The notes beneath the pieces are model-generated. The model worked only from the letters and a program-made list of their open reading frames with translations. It did no database searches and was not told the origin of the DNA. The position numbers were made by a program, and so were the translations under genes. Of a stretch of DNA of 32,197 bases, positions 1 to 7,916 are shown in pieces. Position 1 is the stretch's first letter. Every line of letters starts with the position of its first letter. The stretch is from Culturomica sp. Its GTDB lineage: Bacteria > Bacteroidota > Bacteroidia > Bacteroidales > Marinifilaceae. The stretch is from positions 1 to 32,197 of the forward strand of contig JAISHE010000008.1 of assembly GCA_031262745.1 (NCBI GenBank), written 5' to 3'.

Positions 1-2739
1 GGCGACAGTATAATGATTTCATTTTCATTGTCTTGGGATCATTCGTGGCGAGATGACTTTAATTGGGACGCAGTTTGGGTTTTTGGTAAGTACACAAGGG
101 GGCTTGATGACGCTTGGCATCATCTAAATCTCTCAACGTCAGGGCATATAATGCCTTCGGGCTTCACTTATGATGTCGGAAACATAGACGAATCAAATGC
201 GGGCGGTTTGTTCCTGATGCGTGCAGACAAGGGCAGCGGAGCTGTTAATAATCAAACGTTTACTATCAAAACCCATGTTTCTAACTTTAACAATATAAAT
301 GCGGCAAATCTTAGCAGCGGCGACGTTTTCCTCAGTCTTTCCGCCATAGAAATGGTCTACATCCCTTACGGGGGTTATTATCTTGGAGACGGTGCAACGC
401 CTAATCGTCTCGGCGGCACCACCGGCGAAGCGATAGCCGTCAATAGCGAAGATGCTTTGACGGTTTACACTGTTGAAAACGATATAGTCGGAGCTTCAAA
501 GAGTTTGCCTTCCACAACTTCCGCCAATTTCCCCAAAGGTTATAAAGGTTTTTATTGCATGAAATATGAGGTTAGTCAGGAACAGTACGTAAGTTTTCTC
601 AACACTTTGACGAGAAACCAGCAACAGGCTCGCATAGGTAACAATCTTGCCGAATTGAAAGTGGGTGATTATGTTTTCGGCGATAAATCGAGTCCAAGCT
701 ATAGAAACGGCATTTGCGTTATATCCAATCCTGCGGGTCAGCCTGCGATTTTCGGCTGCAACCTTAATCCTGCCGAGCCTTATTTCGGTGCGGATGACGG
801 TCAGTGCATAGCTTGCAATTATCTCACGCCCGCAGATATGTTGGCTTATTGCGATTGGGCTTGCCTTCGCCCAATGAGTGAGTTGGAATATGAAAAGGCG
901 TGTAGAAAACCTTATCCTCAGGCAGCTATTGCGGGCGAGTTTGTTTGGAACTCAGCAAGCGGCGTCAGCGGTTTGAGCGGAGCGGGAGCTTTGCTCAATG
1001 CCGGCAGGGTGAATGAACAGCCCTCTTCGGCAGCGATTAACGTTAATTATAATAATGGCAGTCTGGGACCTGTTCGCAGTGCGAGTTTCGGCACTTCGAG
1101 TTCCACACAGGCTCAGGCAGGAGCAACGTTTTGGGGCTTGATGGAGATGAGCGGCAATGTGGCAGAGCTTTGCTATTCCGTTAATGCCGCCACAACTTTT
1201 AATACTTATAATATTTACGCTTCTCACGGCAACGGCGAAATAAACGCTTCGGGAGCGACGGATATAGCTACCACTGTTTGGTCAAATGCAGCTGCTTCAT
1301 TTATCGCTAAGGGCGGCAGTTTTGCGAGTACAAACACCACCGAGTTAGCAATTTCAGATAGAACGAGAGCTGCAATAGCAGGCACACGGGATAGCACCTT
1401 AGGTTTTCGTGCAGTTCACACGTTTGGTGGCGGTAGCGTGGCGATTAATGCGGGAGAGATTTTTGTTCCTGTTGAAGGATGTGCAACCGGAATAACAGTT
1501 TCCAACACCACTTCTGCAAGCGTGCTTTGGAACGGAGAAGAGTTTGAAGTTCCTGTTAACTACGTTTGGTATGTGAGGGAGGGAGCTGCCACTTGGAGTT
1601 TAATTCCCGATGAAACGGGAGCCGATTTGCATGATTATAAACCTTCGATGCCTTCTACCGGCATTGGAATCACGGTCTGGTTTAAGCGTAAGGCAGTAAC
1701 TTCTTTGGGGGAGGCTGAGAGCGCAGAGATTTCTACCACAGTCCCTAATTTGAATATAACTTTCACACCTACGACTTCTAAACTTGATGCTTGCGGAGAT
1801 AGCTCAGTTAGGGTGAGCGTGCCTTATAACACAACTACCCCTGTTTTCACATGGACAACGGAAACGGGCACTAAAACGGGTGTAAGCTACACTCCTGAGT
1901 ACACGGATTTCACGAAAGGCACTTTAACAAATGGAGATGTTTCTGTTACGTGTCTGGTAGAGGTGTCGGGTTGCACGAACAGCAAGAGCTTAACGGTGGC
2001 AGTAACAGCACTTCAGCCGAGAATAAGTTTTACTTGCGGTAGCATATACACAGACACGAGGGGAGGCTCTCAGGATTATCCTACGGTTCAAATCGGAGAT
2101 CAGTGTTGGATGACAAAAAACATGAATGTCGGCACGCGAGTAGCTGGTTCAAATTACTCCACTCATCAGACAGCCGGAATCCAAAAGATATGTTATTATG
2201 ATGATGAAAGCTATTGTGATACTTACGGCGGACTTTATAATTGGGCGGAGGGAGTGAATGGAGAGAATACAGGTACGGGTGCAGCCACTACTGCTACAGC
2301 TTATAATAAGAAATGTGCCGTAGACGGTAGCGGACATACACAGGGCATTTGTCCCGATGGTTGGCATGTTCCGAGCGATGAAGAGTTTAAGACTTTGGAA
2401 AAACAGCTTGGTATGACACAAACAGAAGCTGATAAAAGCGGTACTTGGAGTCGTGGCACGGATCAGGGTCGTCAGTTAAAGAGTACTGATTTGTGGACAG
2501 CTTATTCTTCCTCCACAGATGGCACCAACACCTCATTTTGGGACGGGCGCCCGGGTGGCTATCGGAGTTACTCCGGTGGTACGTTCAACTACGTTGGCAC
2601 GTACGAAGACTGGTGGTCGTCATCAGAGGGTAGTTCTTCCAGTGCGTGGGACCGGGCTCTGGGTTACAGCTACGCTACAGTCGGCCGTTACAACGACAAT
2701 AAGTCGTACGGCTTCTCCGTCCGTTGTTTGCTGAATTAG
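1..2739 (+). CDS. SUMF1/FISUMP-domain surface protein, 5' end outside window
   Basis: Open from the first base. The ATG at 13 is probably internal, because the paralog at 31149 has the same Met preceded in frame by a signal peptide. Numbering from position 13, residues 1-110 form a Trp-rich beta domain. Residues 112-470 are a SUMF1 (FGE-sulfatase) C-type-lectin-like domain, starting near EMVYIPYGGYYLGDG and ending near LGFRAVH. Residues 475-675 look like Ig/PKD spacers with paired Cys. Residues 680-908 are a FISUMP domain (Fibrobacter succinogenes major paralogous domain, TIGR02145/PF09603) with QCWM, GICPDGWHVPSDEEF, WWSSSE and GFSVRC motifs. The SUMF1 fold is known from sulfatase-activating enzymes, but in Bacteroidota it often sits in surface proteins of unknown ligand, so catalysis is not implied. 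It ends LLN with no type IX sorting tail. Its last 66 codons are hypervariable relative to the gene at 28237. A terminator follows at 2843. Confidence 0.88.
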   Translation, partial: GDSIMISFSLSWDHSWRDDFNWDAVWVFGKYTRGLDDAWHHLNLSTSGHIMPSGFTYDVGNIDESNAGGLFLMRADKGSGAVNNQTFTIKTHVSNFNNINAANLSSGDVFLSLSAIEMVYIPYGGYYLGDGATPNRLGGTTGEAIAVNSEDALTVYTVENDIVGASKSLPSTTSANFPKGYKGFYCMKYEVSQEQYVSFLNTLTRNQQQARIGNNLAELKVGDYVFGDKSSPSYRNGICVISNPAGQPAIFGCNLNPAEPYFGADDGQCIACNYLTPADMLAYCDWACLRPMSELEYEKACRKPYPQAAIAGEFVWNSASGVSGLSGAGALLNAGRVNEQPSSAAINVNYNNGSLGPVRSASFGTSSSTQAQAGATFWGLMEMSGNVAELCYSVNAATTFNTYNIYASHGNGEINASGATDIATTVWSNAAASFIAKGGSFASTNTTELAISDRTRAAIAGTRDSTLGFRAVHTFGGGSVAINAGEIFVPVEGCATGITVSNTTSASVLWNGEEFEVPVNYVWYVREGAATWSLIPDETGADLHDYKPSMPSTGIGITVWFKRKAVTSLGEAESAEISTTVPNLNITFTPTTSKLDACGDSSVRVSVPYNTTTPVFTWTTETGTKTGVSYTPEYTDFTKGTLTNGDVSVTCLVEVSGCTNSKSLTVAVTALQPRISFTCGSIYTDTRGGSQDYPTVQIGDQCWMTKNMNVGTRVAGSNYSTHQTAGIQKICYYDDESYCDTYGGLYNWAEGVNGENTGTGAATTATAYNKKCAVDGSGHTQGICPDGWHVPSDEEFKTLEKQLGMTQTEADKSGTWSRGTDQGRQLKSTDLWTAYSSSTDGTNTSFWDGRPGGYRSYSGGTFNYVGTYEDWWSSSEGSSSSAWDRALGYSYATVGRYNDNKSYGFSVRCLLN
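2521..2736 (+). other. variable-region-like segment of FISUMP domain, copy 1
   Basis: These are the last 72 codons of the left-edge gene and align without gaps to 30019-30234. From codon 7 to 72, 48 codons keep the same amino acid and 46 of those are identical at every base. The other 18 encode different residues, 13 of them with two or three base changes. Residues at the 18 sites here are mostly Tyr, Ser, Gly, Asp and Thr, as on diversified binding surfaces. The segment ends immediately before the stop codon, the usual place for a DGR variable region. No template or reverse transcriptase is in the window, so the label is an inference. Confidence 0.55.
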
Positions 2740-2753
2740 ATTAGAGTGTAGGG

Positions 2754-2781
2754 ATTAGAGTATAGAGTATAGAGTATAGAG
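2754..2781. repeat. 7-bp tandem repeat (TATAGAG)
   Basis: Four adjacent heptamers lie just after the stop codon of the left-edge gene. The first unit is ATTAGAG and the next three are TATAGAG. This is non-coding simple sequence lying between the stop and the terminator. Confidence 0.8.
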
Positions 2782-2842
2782 AGTAGCAGATGGACTTTTG
2801 TCCGAGTGGATTAAACTTTTTATTAAGTGTTTGAGGTTTATG

Positions 2843-2872
2843 AAGCAAGAACGAAGTTCATCTGCTTTTTTT
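2843..2872 (+). terminator. intrinsic terminator after left-edge SUMF1/FISUMP gene
   Basis: AAGCA (2843-2847) pairs with TGCTT (2863-2867), and inside it GAAC (2849-2852) pairs with GTTC (2856-2859) across a GAA loop. A run of seven T follows from 2866. A longer imperfect pairing of AGCAGATG near 2786 with CATCTGCT at 2859-2866 is also possible. Confidence 0.6.
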
Positions 2873-2887
2873 GTGGGCGGTAATTCC

Positions 2888-2911
2888 GTAGGGGCGTTGC
2901 ATGCAACACCC
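2888..2911. repeat. palindrome built on GTTGCATGCAAC
   Basis: The core GTTGCATGCAAC is a perfect palindrome, flanked by GGGC on the left and ACCC on the right, which pair with one G-T mismatch. The same core, as CGTTGCATGCAACG, occurs at 30707-30720 after the other FISUMP gene, so this is a dispersed element. Confidence 0.65.
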
Positions 2912-2933
2912 AAAAAACAATGTCGCCAACCGT

Positions 2934-3012
2934 CGTAGGGGCAACCCTTGTGGTTGCCCAAAATAACAATGGGGTAACCAACAATAGGGCAACCACAAGG
3001 GTTGCCCCTACG
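2934..3012. repeat. pair of inverted REP-like palindromes, 26-bp perfect arms
   Basis: Positions 2934-2959 and 2987-3012 are perfect reverse complements of 26 bases with a 27-base spacer. Each arm is itself a hairpin, GGGCAACC pairing with GGTTGCCC around a five-base loop. Two REP units in opposite orientation resemble a BIME. No terminal repeats or ORF suggest an autonomous transposon. Confidence 0.8.
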
Positions 3013-3072
3013 ATTTGCAAAATACCATGAAAATGGTTGTGCATACGCCCAAAAATACGCAACATCATCATA

Positions 3073-3091
3073 GGGCGTATGCCATACGCCC
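3073..3091. repeat. palindrome GGGCGTATGCCATACGCCC
   Basis: Nine-base perfect arms surround a single central C. An identical 19-mer lies at 30749-30767, downstream of the PEGA/FISUMP gene, marking a dispersed repeat family. Confidence 0.8.
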
Positions 3092-3187
3092 GTACATCCG
3101 GAGGTTATCCCGTAGGTCGCGCTGCGCTTGCCCTGCGGTTATGCAGATGTCGCCTTTCAGGCGGCTCGTAGAGCCTTATTTTCATAA

Positions 3188-3208
3188 CCTTAGGTCAGCG
3201 ACCTAAGG
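3188..3208. repeat. palindrome CCTTAGGTC-AGC-GACCTAAGG
   Basis: Perfect nine-base arms with a three-base loop, inside the gene-free repeat block. Further short hairpins follow at 3277-3296 (CCAGCCG with CGGCTGG) and 3309-3323 (GCTTCC with GGAAGC). Confidence 0.7.
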
Positions 3209-3345
3209 AGGATAGGATGGCATGTTCGGAGGAGTTGCCGTAGGCAGCCATAGTTTAGCGAGAGCTACGCTCCTCGCCAGCCGACAAGCCGGCTGGTTAC
3301 TATACTGCGCTTCCTACGGAAGCCATATACGCCATTATAGTACAT

Positions 3346-3429
3346 CCGGAGAGATTCCGGTAGTCCCCGGAGAGATTCCGGTAGCATCCGGAAAGATTCC
3401 CGTTGCCCCCGGAGAGTTTGCGGGGGATA
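3346..3429. repeat. four degenerate 21-bp tandem repeats
   Basis: Units start at 3346, 3367, 3388 and 3409. The consensus begins CCGGAGAGATTCCGGTAG, so each unit carries its own small palindrome (CCGGA/TCCGG), and units 3 and 4 are diverged. Because 21 is divisible by three, an open frame at 3222-3437 would read as heptapeptides (SGEIPVV, PGEIPVA). I regard it as non-coding because no family or promoter supports it and the surroundings are repeats. Confidence 0.75.
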
Positions 3430-3518
3430 CAAAATAGTTACTTTAAGATACCTCCGTAGGTAGCCGGTTTAGGTGGAAACTCTTATTCATGAATTTTCCA
3501 AATCCGGAAGAATTTCAG

Positions 3519-3526
3519 TATATTTG
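3519..3526 (+). promoter_or_regulatory. Bacteroidota -7 box TATATTTG, rnhB promoter
   Basis: Exact match to TAnnTTTG, 30 bases before the ATG at 3557, with a T-rich stretch about 21 bases upstream. It rules against the earlier in-frame GTG at 3473, which would lie upstream of the promoter. Confidence 0.6.
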
Positions 3527-3556
3527 TGTCAACAAAACGGAGTAAATTACGAACTG

Positions 3557-4156
3557 ATGTTGGAACTGAAATATAAGTACGGAACGATTGAAGCCGGTTG
3601 CGACGAAGCAGGGAGAGGATGCTTGGCGGGACCGGTTTTTGCTGCTGCCGTTATACTCCCCGACGATTTCCGTAACAACGTGTTAAATGATTCCAAACAA
3701 CTTTCCGAAAAACAACGCTCGGAACTAAGACGCATCATAGAGCACGAAGCCTTGTCATGGGCTGTGGCATCGGTCGATAATCATGAAATCGACAAAATTA
3801 ATATTCTTAACGCCTCCATAACCGCCATGCACCGTGCTTTGGATATGCTCTCGATACGTCCGCAACACGTTATAGTAGACGGTAATCGTTTCAAAGCCTA
3901 TCAAAATATAGAACATTGTTGCATTGTCAAAGGAGACGGCAAATATATGTCTATCGCTGCCGCTTCGGTGTTAGCGAAAACTCACAGAGACGAGTATATG
4001 GAACAACTGCATCAACAATTTCCCGTCTACAATTGGGCGAAAAATAAAGGTTACCCCACAGTCGAGCACCGTAAAGGCATAAGAGAAAACGGCATAACGG
4101 ATTTTCACCGCCTAACCTTTCAATTAACGAATAAACAATTGGAACTTAAATTTTAA
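3557..4156 (+). CDS. rnhB: ribonuclease HII
   Basis: Removes RNA from RNA-DNA hybrids and misincorporated ribonucleotides in the cytoplasm. The acidic active site is seen in EAGCDEAGRGCLAGP (Asp16, Glu17) and VDGNRF, with the conserved SIAAASVLAKTHRDEYM block and the GYPTVEHRKGI region. The length of 199 residues is normal. An in-frame GTG at 3473 would add 28 residues, but these lack similarity to the family and precede the TATATTTG promoter box, so the ATG at 3557 is preferred. It is the first gene of an operon with the GH3 gene (13-base gap) and the methyltransferase. Confidence 0.93.
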   Translation: MLELKYKYGTIEAGCDEAGRGCLAGPVFAAAVILPDDFRNNVLNDSKQLSEKQRSELRRIIEHEALSWAVASVDNHEIDKINILNASITAMHRALDMLSIRPQHVIVDGNRFKAYQNIEHCCIVKGDGKYMSIAAASVLAKTHRDEYMEQLHQQFPVYNWAKNKGYPTVEHRKGIRENGITDFHRLTFQLTNKQLELKF

Positions 4157-4169
4157 ATAGCAATACAAC

Positions 4170-5681
4170 ATGTCTTTAACTAATTTTTTCATATTACAAG
4201 CCGGCTCGAAAAGGTTTTTGCAAATAGAGCATTTCAAAAAAGAACCGCTGCAAGTTCAGAGAGACATGCTTAAAATGCTTTTAAAATCGGCTTCCGAAAC
4301 GGAATACGGTAAACGCTACCATTTTAATTCTATTTTAACGCCGGAACAGTATCGCCAACGTTTGCCGGTTGTCGGTTATGACGAAATCAAAGATTATATT
4401 ATCCGCACAATGACCGGCGAACAAAATCTTTTATGGAACGAAAACATCGAATGGTTTGCCAAATCATCCGGCACAACAAGTGATAAAAGTAAATTCATAC
4501 CTGTTTCAAATAAGATTTTGAAAGAAGGACAATTTCGCGGAGGCAAGGATGCAATCGGTATCTTCACCAAACTGTATCCCGATAACGCAGTGTTCAAAGG
4601 TAAAACATTGGCACTTGGAGGAAGCAGCGAAATTTACAAAAAAAACACATCCTGCCGCTTCGGAGATCTCTCTGCCATAATGATTTCAAACACTCCCCGT
4701 TGGGCAAATCTCAAAAAAGTGCCCGATTCATCCGTAATGTTGATGAGCAACTGGGAAGAAAAAATAGAGAAGATTATAGAAAAAACGCTGAACGAGGATG
4801 TGAGATGTTTAATGGGCGTGCCGTCATGGTTCCTCAGCCTTATAAATAAAATTCTTGAAAAAACGGGGAAGCAAAACTTGCATGAAGTTTGGTCTAATTT
4901 GGAACTTTTCATACACGGCGGAGTTAGTTTCACTCCTTATCGGGAGCAATATAAACGACTGTTGCCCGATCCGAAAATGAAGTATATGGAAACATATAAC
5001 GCTTCGGAAGGATTTTTCGGCTTGCAGGATGACCCTCATGACCCGTCGATGTTGCTGATGCTTGATTACGGTGTTTACTACGAGTTTATGCCGATGGGAG
5101 AGTTAGGGAAACAACATCCTAATACGCTGCTTCTGGAAGAAGTGGAAACCAATGTTAACTATGCACTCATTATCAGTACCACCGGCGGTTTGTGGCGATA
5201 TATGATAGGAGACACCATAATGTTCACATCCGTCAAACCATACAAATTCCGCATTACAGGTAGGACGAAACTGTTCATCAATGCTTTCGGCGAAGAACTG
5301 ATAATAGACAACGCCAACGAAGCAATAACGGCAGCAAGCAAACGCACCGGTAGCGAAGTTTTTGAATTTACGGCTGCACCGATTTTCATGGAGGACGGGA
5401 AAAAAGGTGCCCACGAATGGATTGTTGAATTTAAAGTGCCGCCTGCCGACTATGAAGAATTTGCCGATATATTGGACGAAGAGTTGCAACGTGTCAATTC
5501 CGATTACGAGGCAAAGCGTGTTTTATCACTCAATCGCTTGAAACTGAATGTGGCACGCAAGGAACTTTTCAATGATTGGATGCGCATCAACGGTAAACTC
5601 GGCGGACAGCATAAGGTTCCAAAACTTTGGAACGACAGGACACATATCGAACAACTTTTAAAATTAAACGCTCAACTATGA
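4170..5681 (+). CDS. GH3-family acyl-acid-amido synthetase-like protein
   Basis: The 503-residue protein belongs to the GH3 auxin-responsive family of the adenylating (ANL) superfamily. Plant members adenylate a carboxylic acid and join it to an amino acid. The substrate in Bacteroidota is unknown. Visible motifs are the phosphate-binding SSGTTSDKSKFIP near residue 100, the YNASEGFFGLQDD box around residue 275, and GDTIMFTSVKPYKFRITGRTK with NAFGEELI in the C-terminal part. No signal peptide is seen, so it is cytoplasmic. It lies 13 bases after rnhB and its stop overlaps the start of the methyltransferase (ATGA), implying co-translation. Family membership is sure but the reaction is not. Confidence 0.88.
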   Translation: MSLTNFFILQAGSKRFLQIEHFKKEPLQVQRDMLKMLLKSASETEYGKRYHFNSILTPEQYRQRLPVVGYDEIKDYIIRTMTGEQNLLWNENIEWFAKSSGTTSDKSKFIPVSNKILKEGQFRGGKDAIGIFTKLYPDNAVFKGKTLALGGSSEIYKKNTSCRFGDLSAIMISNTPRWANLKKVPDSSVMLMSNWEEKIEKIIEKTLNEDVRCLMGVPSWFLSLINKILEKTGKQNLHEVWSNLELFIHGGVSFTPYREQYKRLLPDPKMKYMETYNASEGFFGLQDDPHDPSMLLMLDYGVYYEFMPMGELGKQHPNTLLLEEVETNVNYALIISTTGGLWRYMIGDTIMFTSVKPYKFRITGRTKLFINAFGEELIIDNANEAITAASKRTGSEVFEFTAAPIFMEDGKKGAHEWIVEFKVPPADYEEFADILDEELQRVNSDYEAKRVLSLNRLKLNVARKELFNDWMRINGKLGGQHKVPKLWNDRTHIEQLLKLNAQL

Positions 5682-6535
5682 ATTGGACAGAATATAAATT
5701 AATCGACAGTGGGGGCTATGAAAAGTTGGAACAATTCGGTGGCTACGTCATTGCCCGTCCCGAGCCGCAAGCAATATGGAATAAATCTCTAAGTTGCGAA
5801 GAGTGGGAAAATCGGGCGGATGCTTATTTTGTAAAAGATAAAAAGAGCGAAGAACGCGGAGAATGGAAACGCAAACCTGCGATGAAAGATCGCTGGTTCG
5901 TAAATTATAGTAACGGCGATTTGCATATTCGTATGCGGCTTGGTCTCACGGCTTTTAAACATCTCGGCATATTTCCGGAACAGGCGGAGAATTGGGATTA
6001 CATATTCGATAAGGTATGCCATATTGGCGGTAGCCCCAAAGTGCTAAATCTCTTTGCTTACACCGGAGGTGCATCCTTAGCGGCTGCATGCGGAGGTGCG
6101 GACGTTACGCATGTGGACGCCGTGAAACCCGTAATCACGTGGGCACGTGAAAATATGGAGGCATCCGGTTTGGACGGTGTGCGTTGGGTGGTGGAAGACG
6201 TTCTTAAATTCGTGCGCAGAGAAGTGAAACGCGGAAACAAATATTCCGGTATTATACTTGATCCGCCTGCTTACGGTAGAGGTCCCGACGGTGAAAAATG
6301 GGTGCTCGAAGAAAACATCAACGAGCTTCTCACACTCTGTTCTCAACTGTTGGCATCCGAGAATAGTTTTTTCGTGCTTAACCTCTATTCAATGGGTTTC
6401 TCCGCTTTGTTAGCCCGCACGGCAGTACGTCAATTGATAGGTAATTGCAACAAGGAAGAATACGGCGAACTTGCCTTCACCGACTCATTTGGGAAGTCGC
6501 TACCTTTTGGAGTTTTCTATCGTATGCAACGGTGA
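5678..6535 (+). CDS. class I SAM-dependent methyltransferase, RlmI-like
   Basis: The 285-residue protein has the Rossmann methyltransferase fold. Motif I is VLNLFAYTGGAS, an acidic residue after HVDAVK binds SAM, and the catalytic motif is LDPPAYGRG, as in the COG1092/RlmI-RlmK rRNA cytosine or guanine methyltransferases. Unlike RlmI it has no N-terminal PUA domain. Instead a short N-terminal beta region (YKLIDSGGYEKLEQFGGYVIARPEPQA) precedes it. The start is the ATG overlapping the GH3 stop. An upstream in-frame start at 5627 would lie deep in GH3. The likely target is rRNA, but specificity cannot be read from the sequence. Confidence 0.85.
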   Translation: MNWTEYKLIDSGGYEKLEQFGGYVIARPEPQAIWNKSLSCEEWENRADAYFVKDKKSEERGEWKRKPAMKDRWFVNYSNGDLHIRMRLGLTAFKHLGIFPEQAENWDYIFDKVCHIGGSPKVLNLFAYTGGASLAAACGGADVTHVDAVKPVITWARENMEASGLDGVRWVVEDVLKFVRREVKRGNKYSGIILDPPAYGRGPDGEKWVLEENINELLTLCSQLLASENSFFVLNLYSMGFSALLARTAVRQLIGNCNKEEYGELAFTDSFGKSLPFGVFYRMQR

Positions 6536-6669
6536 AATACTTTTGATTGGTTATTAATTAAATTTAGATAAACGCAACACTATAAATATGATATACTTTA
6601 ATCAAATAAGTTTTTAGTAACTCGGCATGGTTTTTGTTCGTAGTATAAACAAATTAATACCTTACAATT

Positions 6670-7884
6670 ATGACAACAACGAATTTCTTTACGGTAATTT
6701 TTGCGGCATCAATGCTTTTTTCTTGTGCTCCGACAAGGAATATGAGTGCTGCTATGGAAGATGATATCTACTATGTACCCAAAGCAAAGCCGCTTGTGTC
6801 TCAGTCAACAAGCAATAATCAAAACACTTCAAATAATTACGGAGAAACATATAATTATAGTAGACAAGATTATGCTAATAGGCAGAACGAACCTGTTACA
6901 ACAGCCCAATTAACCCAAGAAGCCGAAGCGATTTTGGCTAATAACGAAACGGTAAATACCACAATTTATCGAAATACCGGTTATTGGGTTGGCGGATTTA
7001 AGGGAAGCAATAGAGACCTTGCAGAAGCTATGAGAATTGTAAGTATGTATCCTCAAGGTTTCGGCTACACTTCAAACGGCACAGATATTGCGATGAGCAT
7101 TGCCTTTGATCCGGACTGGAACGTCTATACGGATAACGGTCGTTTTTGGTGGTTCCCAACGAGTTCAAACATAGATCTTTATAACAATTTTTTATTCGGA
7201 ACATATCCGCACTACTTATGGACTGTGGCATGGAACAGTCCTGCTTATGACAGTTGGAACTTCGGTTGGAGTTTCGGTTTAGGATGGCGAGGCAACGGTG
7301 TGGGAATAGGCATCGGTTGGAACAATCCATGGTATTGGGATCCATGGTATAATGGTTGGTACGGTTGGCACCATTATCCGGGTTGGCATACTCCGGGTTG
7401 GGGTTATGCTCCCGACTGGGGACACCCGCATCCGGGTTATAAACCACCTTTCAACGGTGGCAGCAGTTCCATAGTTAGACCGTCTGTGCGTCCTACGCGT
7501 CCGGGAAGTTCTATTTCTGCACGTCCGGGCACGTCTCTCAGACCAAGTTCTAACGCTACAGCGAATCGCTCCGGTTCAAACTTGCGACCGTCATCAACTG
7601 ATAATAATAAAGGTACGACGGTTCGTCCGGGAACTTCCACACGCTCGAATAGCATGAATAACCAAAGAGGCTCCACGACAAGACAAGGTGCACGTCCGAA
7701 TAGTAGCAACAATAACTACCAAACACCGTCATCGACCAGTCGACCGAGCTATAATAATTCTCGTTCTTCGTCAAACTCAAATAATAGAAGCAGCTACCAA
7801 TCGCCCTCACGCAGTAGCGGAAGTAGCAGCGGAAGTTATTCTCGCCCATCATCATCCGGTAGCAGTAGGGGCGGAAGAAGATAA
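6670..7884 (+). CDS. Trp-rich lipoprotein with Ser/Arg/Asn-rich tail
   Basis: A lipoprotein signal is visible, hydrophobic up to LFSC with the lipidated Cys at 19. Residues 70-190 form a conserved-looking domain (PQGFGYTSNGTDIAMSIAFDPDWNVYTDNG, shown here only as positions 120-155). Residues 190-265 are very rich in Trp, Gly, Tyr and Pro (WNNPWYWDPWYNGW), and residues 265-404 are a low-complexity tail of RPS, RPG and SSN repeats. It probably sits on the outer membrane or cell surface. The next gene, 32 bases on, encodes an outer-membrane barrel. I know similar unnamed Bacteroidota proteins but no function. About 130 bases upstream lack a gene, and no clear promoter box was found there. Confidence 0.8.
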   Translation: MTTTNFFTVIFAASMLFSCAPTRNMSAAMEDDIYYVPKAKPLVSQSTSNNQNTSNNYGETYNYSRQDYANRQNEPVTTAQLTQEAEAILANNETVNTTIYRNTGYWVGGFKGSNRDLAEAMRIVSMYPQGFGYTSNGTDIAMSIAFDPDWNVYTDNGRFWWFPTSSNIDLYNNFLFGTYPHYLWTVAWNSPAYDSWNFGWSFGLGWRGNGVGIGIGWNNPWYWDPWYNGWYGWHHYPGWHTPGWGYAPDWGHPHPGYKPPFNGGSSSIVRPSVRPTRPGSSISARPGTSLRPSSNATANRSGSNLRPSSTDNNKGTTVRPGTSTRSNSMNNQRGSTTRQGARPNSSNNNYQTPSSTSRPSYNNSRSSSNSNNRSSYQSPSRSSGSSSGSYSRPSSSGSSRGGRR

Positions 7885-7916
7885 AAATAAGTCTAACCGA
7901 TTTTAAATTGAAGATT

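Larger units (their letters stand above)
2740..3472. other. gene-free repeat block
   Basis: About 730 bases without a supportable gene. It holds, in order, a heptamer repeat, a terminator, several perfect or near-perfect palindromes and a 21-bp tandem repeat. Open frames on either strand here (up to about 77 codons) match no family I recognise and are explained by the GC-rich palindromes. Confidence 0.75.

Noticed and set aside
2934..3012. CRISPR array or insertion sequence
   Set aside because: There are only two inverted units, no regularly spaced direct repeats, no cas genes and no transposase.
3222..3437. 71-codon open frame with heptapeptide repeats
   Set aside because: It lies within palindromes and 21-bp repeats with no promoter, family match or sensible composition. 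It is described as repeats instead.
3473..3556. GTG start extending RNase HII by 28 residues
   Set aside because: It lies upstream of the TATATTTG promoter box, and the extra residues do not fit the family.
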